Positions 1-5,450 of a stretch of DNA of 5,450 bases are shown piece by piece. The translations under genes and the position numbers were made by a program. This DNA comes from Thiobacillus sp. UBA2487 (GTDB taxonomy: Bacteria > Pseudomonadota > Gammaproteobacteria > Burkholderiales > Sulfuriferulaceae): contig DDOT01000121.1 of NCBI GenBank assembly GCA_002341815.1, positions 1 through 5,450 on the forward strand. The letters are read 5' to 3'. Within the stretch, counting starts at the first letter, position 1. Every line of letters begins with the position of its first letter. The notes beneath the pieces are model-generated. The model had not been told where the DNA came from and searched no databases. It worked only from the letters and a program-made list of their open reading frames with translations.

Positions 1-16
1 TAATTCGTCGAGATGG

Positions 17-42
17 CTGTCAGGCCAGGTTGGCAGTTTTTT
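17..42 (+). terminator. Candidate rho-independent terminator, plus-strand direction
   Basis: The sequence shows CTGTCA (17-22), an 8-nt loop (23-30) and TGGCAG (31-36). These form a 6-bp stem with one G-U wobble, followed directly by six T (37-42). The T-run lies only on the plus-strand 3' side; read on the minus strand the hairpin is preceded by A and is not followed by T, so it should not stop the der transcript. It therefore probably ends a plus-strand gene lying to the left and converging on der. The window opens with TAA at 1-3, which could be that gene's stop codon, but this cannot be confirmed. The stem is short and its GC content only moderate, so efficiency is uncertain. Confidence 0.55.
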
Positions 43-88
43 CAGAGCAAGATTGCACGTGGCTAACGGGGCGGGGGATGTGGCCTTT

Positions 89-1516
89 TTAACGGGGTTT
101 TTGACGCGAACGTGCGCCGGATTTTCCGGCATGGCTCATCGGGCGATTTTGCTTGCGGCTGAGGGCGCGCGCTTCTGAAACGGTGGGGGGTGCCTTGGTT
201 TTATCGGCAAACGGATTGCTGCCCACATTGAATTGTATTTTCAGTGGTGTTCCGTGTAATTGGAACGCCTTGATGAACACGCCTTCCAGATAACGGCGAT
301 AAGAGTCGCTGATGCTGTCCAGTGCATTGCCATGGATCACAATCAGCGGCGGGTTCATGCCGCCTTGGTGTGCATACCGCAGTTTGGGGCGAAACGGCCC
401 TTTTTTGGGCGGTTGATGGGCGGCGACGGCGTCGATCAGCACGCGGGTGAGCATGGGCGTTGACAGTTTGGCCATGGCGGCCTTGTAGGCTTCATCAATC
501 GAGCGGAGCAAGCCACTCAAGCCGGTGGCATGCAAAGCCGAAATATAATGGAAGCGCGCGAAATCCAGAAATTGCAGCTTGCGGGCGATATCCCGTTTGA
601 CCTGGTCGCGCTGATAATCCTGTAAGCTGTCCCATTTATTGATGGCCACAACCAATGCCCGACCGGATTCCAGAACGAAGCTGGCCAGATGGGCGTCTTG
701 TTCAGCAATGTCTGCATGGGCATCCAGTACCAACACGACGACATTGGCATCGGCCACGGCTTGTAATGTTTTAATGACCGAAAATTTTTCAATGGTTTCG
801 GTGACTTTGCCACGGCGTCGAACGCCAGCCGTATCAATCAGGGTGTATGCCTGACCATTACGTTCAAAATCGATGTAAATACTGTCGCGTGTGGTGCCGG
901 GTTGATCGAAAGCAATTACCCGTTCTTCGCCGACCAAGCTGTTTACCAGCGTGGATTTGCCAACATTGGGACGTCCGATCAGGGCAATTTTTGGATGATC
1001 GGGTTCTTCTTCCTCGCCAGTCTCCGGGATATGCGATAACGCAATTTCGACCAGTTCGGTCAAGCCTTCGCTGTGGCTGGCCGAAATCGCCAAGGGATCG
1101 CCCAAGGCCAGTTCGTAAAACTCAGCGGTGACGATGCTGTGGGTCATGCCTTCGGCTTTGTTCACCACCAAGTGAACGGGGCAGTGGGCACGACGCAGGC
1201 GATCGGCAATGATTTTATCCTGGGCAGTGCAACCGGTGCGTGCATCAACCATAAACAACACCACATCGGCTTCATCGATGGCTTGCAAGGTTTGTCGCGC
1301 CATTTCATGCAAAATACCGTCTTTAACCACCGGCTCCAATCCACCGGTATCGACCACCAGATAGGGCTTGTTACCGACTCGGCCATGACCGTAATGTCGG
1401 TCTCGTGTGAGGCCGGGTAAATCGGCCACCAAGGCGTCCCGGCTGCGCGTCAGTTTGTTGAAAAGCGTCGATTTGCCGACATTGGGCCGGCCAACCAGAA
1501 CAATGCTAGGTTTCAT
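89..1516 (-). CDS. der: Ribosome-associated double GTPase Der (EngA)
   Basis: Der is an essential GTPase that binds the 50S subunit and acts in its late maturation. The 475-residue product has two tandem G domains and a C-terminal KH-like domain. In G domain 1: P-loop GRPNVGKST at 9-17, DTGG at 57-60, NKAE at 119-122 (the betaproteobacterial variant of NKxD) and SAS at 145-147. An acidic linker (about 165-172, EEEE core) leads to G domain 2: GRPNVGKST at 181-189, PGTTRDS at 206-212, DTAG at 228-231, NKWD at 293-296 and SA at 326-327. The KH-like domain covers roughly 353-440, and a lysine/arginine-rich tail (about 441-475) probably contacts rRNA. Length is normal for the family and nothing is broken. 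The ATG lies 2 nt after the bamB stop codon with no recognisable Shine-Dalgarno sequence (the upstream bases are A/T-rich), so translation probably depends on coupling to bamB. It is the last gene of the cluster seen here. Confidence 0.97.
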   Translation of the reverse strand: MKPSIVLVGRPNVGKSTLFNKLTRSRDALVADLPGLTRDRHYGHGRVGNKPYLVVDTGGLEPVVKDGILHEMARQTLQAIDEADVVLFMVDARTGCTAQDKIIADRLRRAHCPVHLVVNKAEGMTHSIVTAEFYELALGDPLAISASHSEGLTELVEIALSHIPETGEEEEPDHPKIALIGRPNVGKSTLVNSLVGEERVIAFDQPGTTRDSIYIDFERNGQAYTLIDTAGVRRRGKVTETIEKFSVIKTLQAVADANVVVLVLDAHADIAEQDAHLASFVLESGRALVVAINKWDSLQDYQRDQVKRDIARKLQFLDFARFHYISALHATGLSGLLRSIDEAYKAAMAKLSTPMLTRVLIDAVAAHQPPKKGPFRPKLRYAHQGGMNPPLIVIHGNALDSISDSYRRYLEGVFIKAFQLHGTPLKIQFNVGSNPFADKTKAPPTVSEARALSRKQNRPMSHAGKSGARSRQKPR

Positions 1517-1518
1517 GG

Positions 1519-2685
1519 TTATTTTAATGTGAGTAAATAGATGCCGCCCTTGGCCGTTTGCACCACTACCACGCCATCCAGTGCAACAGGTTGAGAGACA
1601 ATGGCGCTGTCGTCAGTTGACGTGCGACCGGTGTTGTGGCCATCCCCGGTAGACAGGGTTTGAATATAGCCTTGATAGTCACCAACCACCACTTGTTGGT
1701 TGATGACCACGGGTGCGGACAAGTTGCGCAGCCGAAAGTCTTTCATTTCCCAGCGGTTGGCACCATGGTCTTTGTCCCATGCATGAATGTAACCATCGGT
1801 GTCGGTCACATAGACGTTGTTATCGTCCATGGCCAAGCCTGTAGTGCTGGAGACATCCCGCGCCCAGATCTGATTGCCACTTTGCATGTCGAAGCAGGCA
1901 GCACGTCCTTGGTAGGTGACAGCACACACTTGGTGGTCGTCGGTCACCGGGGTGCCGACCACATCGTTGACACGCTCCATTTCGGTAGCACCGTGCGGGA
2001 TGGACACATCGGCTTCCCAGCCCAGTACGCCGGATTCCAGAGATAATGCCACCAGTTTTCCGCCGGGGTAGCCGGCGAAAACCCCGCCATGACTGATGGC
2101 AACCCCAGGTTCATCGTGCAACATCAGGTCAGGCAGGTTGCGCTGATAGCGCCACTGTTGTTTGCCGGTATCTTTGTCCAGTCCGTAAATATCGCCATTG
2201 CCGGTCCGTACGATCAACATGTGTTCGGCTTCAACCGGAATGCCGACGACTTCACTGGATAATTGGGTGTGCCAAATGGCTTTTCCCTGGTTATCGAATG
2301 CCAGTAATTCACCTTTATCGGTGCCGATGTATTCGGCACTGTCAGAGGCCCCAACGCCGGCGCTGATCCGTTGGTGGGTGTCAAGTTGCCAGACCTGTGT
2401 ACCGGTTTTTAAGTTGAAGCGCGCCAACACGCCTTTGTCGCTGGTGGCATAGACCGCGTCACCTATCACGGCGGGGGTAAAGGTAGAAATACCTTTATTG
2501 GACAGGGATTGATGCCAAATGCTGTCTAAACGTACGGTCGGCGTAATCGGTTTAAGGGCCGCCGGCTTTTCAACGGTATCATTGCTGGAGAACCAATTGA
2601 TCGGATTCATTTTATGCAGCATGTTGCTACAACCAGTCAGGCTGACCGCCAAGGCAATCAGGGAGAGGGTGGTACGCAATTTCAT
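1519..2685 (-). CDS. bamB: Outer-membrane protein assembly lipoprotein BamB (YfgL)
   Basis: BamB is the beta-propeller lipoprotein of the BAM complex that binds periplasmic domains of BamA and helps fold outer-membrane proteins. The 388-residue product starts with a lipoprotein signal: basic MKLR, a hydrophobic core and lipobox L16-T17-G18-C19. Serine at +2 predicts outer-membrane sorting. The mature part carries PQQ-like propeller repeats, seen as a glycine followed a few residues later by tryptophan at W99, W138, W178, W223, W274 and W312, about 40 residues apart. The segments [16 protein letters not shown] (232-247) and [10 protein letters not shown] (332-341) align by eye with E. coli BamB, which has 392 residues. 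Apart from the lipidated C19 it has only C254 and C264, ten residues apart. Its ATG overlaps the yfgM stop as ATGA, and a GGAG lies 10 nt upstream. The YfgM-BamB pairing is widely conserved. Confidence 0.96.
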   Translation of the reverse strand: MKLRTTLSLIALAVSLTGCSNMLHKMNPINWFSSNDTVEKPAALKPITPTVRLDSIWHQSLSNKGISTFTPAVIGDAVYATSDKGVLARFNLKTGTQVWQLDTHQRISAGVGASDSAEYIGTDKGELLAFDNQGKAIWHTQLSSEVVGIPVEAEHMLIVRTGNGDIYGLDKDTGKQQWRYQRNLPDLMLHDEPGVAISHGGVFAGYPGGKLVALSLESGVLGWEADVSIPHGATEMERVNDVVGTPVTDDHQVCAVTYQGRAACFDMQSGNQIWARDVSSTTGLAMDDNNVYVTDTDGYIHAWDKDHGANRWEMKDFRLRNLSAPVVINQQVVVGDYQGYIQTLSTGDGHNTGRTSTDDSAIVSQPVALDGVVVVQTAKGGIYLLTLK

Positions 2686-3329
2686 TTGGGGGCTACTCCG
2701 GCAATAGCATTCAGTTTGATTTCGACGACTTGACGATAAGGGCTGTCGGCAGGTAGTTTTTCCAAGGCAATCCGGTATGCCGCGCGGGCGGCATCAAGCT
2801 GGCCTTCACGCACCAGAATGTCACCTTTCAGGTCATTGTAGACGTTGGCGTCGGTTTCGTCGTGAGCGGTATCGATCATTGTCAAGGCTGCTTGCGTTTG
2901 ATTTTGATCCAGCAAAACACCGGCCAAACGCAAACGGGCGACCGTTTGCAAGCTGCTTTCTTTGCTGTGATCCAATACCCACCGCAAGTCGGATTGTGCC
3001 AGTGATGCGTTATGGCTGGCTGATGCCGTGGCGGCTCCAATTAATGCACCGCGTGCGGCGTAGGGTGTGTTGGGATAACGTTGCAACAGGGTTACGGTTA
3101 AGGTGGCAACTGCTGACGATTGGTCAGCTTGCTGCATGCCCTGAATGCTGGCGTACAAACTGGCGGCGGCTGCGTTGGTGCGGAATTGGTGCTGTTTCCA
3201 CCATGCCACACCGATGCCGGCCACGCTGGCAATCAGCAGTCCACCCACGATTTTGTTGGCATGGGCTTTCCAGAAGGCTTTCAGGTCTTCAATTTTTTCG
3301 TGTTCATCTAGCGTCAGGTCAACACTCAT
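2682..3329 (-). CDS. yfgM: YfgM-family membrane-anchored TPR-like protein
   Basis: The 215-residue product has the YfgM layout. A charged cytoplasmic N-terminus (1-25, with the [11 protein letters not shown] segment) precedes one transmembrane helix (about 27-44, glycine/alanine-rich and ending in WWK) and a periplasmic alpha-helical domain with TPR-like repeats, clearest at about 161-191 ([20 protein letters not shown]). In E. coli, YfgM (206 residues) associates with the SecYEG translocon and the chaperone PpiD and is thought to pass secreted proteins to periplasmic chaperones; that role here is inferred from family and position next to bamB. No catalytic residues are expected. The start is supported by AAGGA 6 nt upstream of the ATG and by the N-terminal anchor. 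The ATG overlaps the hisS stop as ATGA, and its own TGA overlaps the bamB start in the same way, suggesting coupled translation of hisS, yfgM and bamB. Confidence 0.92.
   Translation of the reverse strand: MSVDLTLDEHEKIEDLKAFWKAHANKIVGGLLIASVAGIGVAWWKQHQFRTNAAAASLYASIQGMQQADQSSAVATLTVTLLQRYPNTPYAARGALIGAATASASHNASLAQSDLRWVLDHSKESSLQTVARLRLAGVLLDQNQTQAALTMIDTAHDETDANVYNDLKGDILVREGQLDAARAAYRIALEKLPADSPYRQVVEIKLNAIAGVAPK
2696..2699 (-). promoter_or_regulatory. Shine-Dalgarno sequence of bamB
   Basis: GGAG on the minus strand lies 10 nt before the bamB ATG, inside the last codons of yfgM. The spacing is slightly long but workable. Together with the ATGA overlap it supports this start, which also gives the intact lipoprotein signal. 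Confidence 0.5.
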
Positions 3330-4597
3330 GAGCGTTCCTTGTTGATCAATCTGGTGATGGCATCGGTTAGTGGCAGCGTGGTTTGGGCGGCGCCACTGCG
3401 TAAATTTTTAAGGGTCAGGCTGCCGGTGGCGGCTTCTTCATCGCCAATGATACAGGCATATAGCGCACCGCTGGCATCGGCTTTCTTCATTTGGCTTTTG
3501 AAACTGCCGCCGCCACAGTGACGAATCACGTGCAGACCGGTTTGGCGTAAATCGCGGGCGATGCCCCATGCCATTTGTTCAGCAGCTTCGCCAGCGTGTA
3601 CCAAATACACGTCAGGTGCAGCGACCGGGCTTTGCACCTGACACGCATCCAGAATATCAAGCAGGCGTTCGATCCCCATGGCAAATCCGCAGGCTGGTGC
3701 CGGTTTTCCGCCGATTTGCCCAATCAGTCCATCGTAGCGACCGCCGGCACAGACTGTGCTTTGTGCGCCCAAATGGTGGCTAACCCATTCGAATACGGTG
3801 TCATTGTAGTAATCCAATCCGCGCACCAGTCGTGGGTTGATGCGGAAAGATACCCCTTGTGCACCGGCAATACGCTGCACGGTGGCAAAATGCTGAACCG
3901 ATCGGTCATTCAGGTCGTCAAGCAGTTTGGGAGCCGCCTCGATCATGGATTGCATGGCAGGATTTTTGCTGTCCAGAATGCGTAGCGGATTGCTATGCAA
4001 GCGGCGCTTGGCATCGTCGTCCAACAGATCGGCATGTTGTTCAAACCAGCCAATCAAACGGGTACGGTAGCGCAGGCGGGCGTCGCTGTCGCCCAACGTG
4101 TTGATTTCCAGTTCGATCCCATGCAGGCCCAATCGTTGCCATAAATCTGCTGTCATGACAATGTGTTCGGCATCCATGTCCGGATCGGCAAACCCGAGCG
4201 CTTCAATGCCGAATTGATGAAATTGGCGGTAACGTCCTTTTTGCGGACGTTCGTGACGGAACATCGGACCGGCATACCACAGGCGTTGCGTAGCGTTATA
4301 CAACAGATTATGCTGAATAACGGCCCTGACGCAAGCGGCAGTGCCTTCGGGTCGCAAGGCCAGTTGGTCGCCATTCAGGCTGTCGGTAAACGCGTACATT
4401 TCTTTTTCGACAATATCGGTGACTTCACCGATGGCCCGTTTAAACAAACTGACTTGTTCAACAATTGGCGTACGGATTTCGCGGTAACCCCATGCCGCCA
4501 GCCATTCTTGCACAATGGCTTCTAGCTGTTGCCAGCGATGGATTTGTTCGGGCAGGATGTCATTCATCCCGCGTATGGCCTGGATGGTGTTGCTCAT
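3326..4597 (-). CDS. hisS: Histidyl-tRNA synthetase (histidine--tRNA ligase)
   Basis: HisS is a cytoplasmic class II aminoacyl-tRNA synthetase, active as a homodimer, joining histidine to tRNA-His using ATP. The 423-residue product matches the usual bacterial length (E. coli 424). Visible signatures are the N-terminal GMNDILP (10-16), a motif 1 region around 40-58, LRPEGTA (81-87) of the active site, and motif 2 [19 protein letters not shown] (112-130) with the ATP-binding arginine R114. Also present are the histidine-specific segment [15 protein letters not shown] (257-271) with catalytic R259, and motif 3 GFAMGIERL (304-312). The C-terminal anticodon-binding domain starts near 326 and runs to the end. 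An in-frame stop, which is the ispG TAA, sits 3 nt upstream of the ATG, so no earlier start is possible; the next methionine (M11) would delete part of the conserved N-terminus. No clear Shine-Dalgarno precedes the ATG, implying coupling to ispG translation. The 3' end overlaps yfgM by 4 nt. Confidence 0.98.
   Translation of the reverse strand: MSNTIQAIRGMNDILPEQIHRWQQLEAIVQEWLAAWGYREIRTPIVEQVSLFKRAIGEVTDIVEKEMYAFTDSLNGDQLALRPEGTAACVRAVIQHNLLYNATQRLWYAGPMFRHERPQKGRYRQFHQFGIEALGFADPDMDAEHIVMTADLWQRLGLHGIELEINTLGDSDARLRYRTRLIGWFEQHADLLDDDAKRRLHSNPLRILDSKNPAMQSMIEAAPKLLDDLNDRSVQHFATVQRIAGAQGVSFRINPRLVRGLDYYNDTVFEWVSHHLGAQSTVCAGGRYDGLIGQIGGKPAPACGFAMGIERLLDILDACQVQSPVAAPDVYLVHAGEAAEQMAWGIARDLRQTGLHVIRHCGGGSFKSQMKKADASGALYACIIGDEEAATGSLTLKNLRSGAAQTTLPLTDAITRLINKERS
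3336..3340 (-). promoter_or_regulatory. Shine-Dalgarno sequence of yfgM
   Basis: AAGGA on the minus strand lies 6 nt before the yfgM ATG, inside the last codons of hisS. It is the best ribosome binding site in the window and fixes the yfgM start. Confidence 0.65.
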
Positions 4598-4600
4598 GGA

Positions 4601-5450
4601 TTAATTGACCGGGTGTAATGGAATGGTTTTGGGGGCTTGGCCGTGGCGGTAATGATCACGAACATATTGCTCGACAATGGTCTGGAATTCGGCAGCGATT
4701 TGGTCGCCTTTCAGCGTCACGGTTTTTTCCCCATCAACATAGACCGGGGCAACCGGTATTTCGCCGGTGCCCGGCAGACTGATGCCAATGTTGGCATGCC
4801 GCGATTCACCCGGGCCGTTTACGACGCAGCCCATTACCGCAACTTGCATGGTTTCAACGCCGGGGTATTCGTTGCGCCAGACCGGCATTTGTTCGCGCAG
4901 ATACCGTTGGATGTCTTGCGCCAGTTGCTGGAATACGGTGCTGGTGGTGCGACCGCAACCGGGGCAGGCGACAACCATGGGAGTGAAGGAACGCAACCCC
5001 ATGGTTTGCAAAATTTCTTGTCCGACGATTACCTCGCGGGTGCGGTCGCCGCCCGGTTCCGGGGTGAGCGAAATGCGAATGGTGTCGCCTATGCCTTGCT
5101 GCAACAGTACCGCCAGTGCGGCGGTAGACGCAACAATGCCTTTGGAGCCCATGCCGGCTTCGGTCAGGCCTAAATGCAGCGGGTATTCAGAACGTCCGGC
5201 CAGTTCTTGGTAAGTGCTGATCAGGTCTTGTACACCAGACAGCTTGCAGGACAGGATGATCCGATCCGCAGGCAGGCCCAGTTCTTGGGCTTTGTGTGCG
5301 GATTCCAGTGCGGATGTGATTAACGCCTCACGCATCACCCATTCGGTTTCGCGCGGCTGGTTGGCTGCGGCATTTTCATCCATTAATCGTGCCAAGTGTT
5401 CCTGGTCGATGCTGCCCCAGTTAACGCCAATGCGTATTGGCTTGTTGTAG
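4601..5450 (-). CDS. ispG: 4-hydroxy-3-methylbut-2-enyl diphosphate synthase IspG (GcpE), 5' end outside window
   Basis: IspG is the [4Fe-4S] enzyme of the non-mevalonate (MEP) isoprenoid pathway that converts methylerythritol cyclodiphosphate to HMBPP. Only the C-terminal 282 codons are visible. The reading frame stays open to the right edge and the first readable residues, [13 protein letters not shown], are a conserved internal part of the TIM-barrel domain, so the true start lies beyond base 5450. The [4Fe-4S] ligands are present: the two cysteines of CPGCGR (codons at 4964-4966 and 4955-4957), the cysteine of GCVVNGPGE (4826-4828) and the glutamate of that motif (4805-4807). HLGLTEAG and [10 protein letters not shown] are further family segments. 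The CPGCGR form and the extra residues before WVMREALI fit the betaproteobacterial version, which is longer than the E. coli enzyme. The TAA stop is 3 nt before hisS. The protein appears intact as far as visible. Confidence 0.97.
   Translation of the reverse strand, partial: YNKPIRIGVNWGSIDQEHLARLMDENAAANQPRETEWVMREALITSALESAHKAQELGLPADRIILSCKLSGVQDLISTYQELAGRSEYPLHLGLTEAGMGSKGIVASTAALAVLLQQGIGDTIRISLTPEPGGDRTREVIVGQEILQTMGLRSFTPMVVACPGCGRTTSTVFQQLAQDIQRYLREQMPVWRNEYPGVETMQVAVMGCVVNGPGESRHANIGISLPGTGEIPVAPVYVDGEKTVTLKGDQIAAEFQTIVEQYVRDHYRHGQAPKTIPLHPVN

Noticed and set aside
56..61. Palindrome CACGTG in the short non-coding left end
   Set aside because: A single 6-bp palindrome is expected by chance and there is no second half-site or promoter near it.
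1517..1545. TAAAAT upstream of der as a possible internal -10 promoter element
   Set aside because: No acceptable -35 element lies at the right spacing, and the element is only 3 nt from the ATG, leaving no room for a leader.
1636..2046. 136-codon plus-strand reading frame opposite bamB
   Set aside because: It has no motif and no downstream partner, and bamB on the other strand is complete with clear propeller repeats.
2777..3331. 184-codon plus-strand reading frame opposite yfgM
   Set aside because: Its predicted protein is rich in arginine, cysteine, histidine and tryptophan with no recognisable motif. It lies antisense to a well-supported gene, so it is a shadow frame.
4637..5173. 178-codon plus-strand reading frame opposite ispG
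   Set aside because: It mirrors the conserved ispG codons, has no family resemblance, and open antisense frames are common opposite GC-biased codons.
5393..5395. A TTG codon that could be taken as the ispG start, giving a 264-residue protein
   Set aside because: The frame stays open to the window edge and the 18 residues upstream ([18 protein letters not shown]) are conserved IspG sequence, so TTG is an internal leucine and the gene is truncated only by the window.

Overview
The window is a compact run of five genes, all on the minus strand, covering almost every base. In transcription order (right to left) they are ispG (5' end cut off by the window), hisS, yfgM, bamB and der. The gaps are 3 nt (ispG/hisS), a 4-nt ATGA overlap (hisS/yfgM), a 4-nt ATGA overlap (yfgM/bamB) and 2 nt (bamB/der). 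No room is left for intergenic promoters, so this is most simply one transcript whose main promoter lies to the right of base 5450.

The organism is very probably a betaproteobacterium. This gene order is typical of beta- and gammaproteobacteria. The protein details narrow it further: Der begins with the form [17 protein letters not shown] followed by [19 protein letters not shown], its first G4 motif is NKAEG rather than NKxD, and IspG has the CPGCGR iron-sulfur motif with the [11 protein letters not shown] segment. These are judgements from remembered family sequences, not from a search. Base composition looks like the low to middle fifties in % GC, lower than most Burkholderiales, so a moderate-GC beta lineage is likely. 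I cannot name the genus.

The genes mix housekeeping tasks. IspG makes an isoprenoid precursor and HisS charges tRNA-His. YfgM is a membrane-anchored chaperone-like partner of the Sec translocon, BamB is a lipoprotein of the outer-membrane protein assembly machine, and Der is a double GTPase needed for 50S ribosome maturation. YfgM and BamB act on successive steps of envelope protein traffic (translocon exit, then outer-membrane insertion). The others share the transcript without an obvious biochemical link.

The only non-coding stretch is bases 1-88. It holds a good candidate intrinsic terminator pointing along the plus strand (17-42), which implies a convergent plus-strand gene ending at or before the left edge. 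I see no intrinsic terminator for the minus-strand operon itself. I found no mobile element, CRISPR array, RNA gene or undescribed system; the window reads as ordinary conserved core genome, and the findings below are second-order observations.
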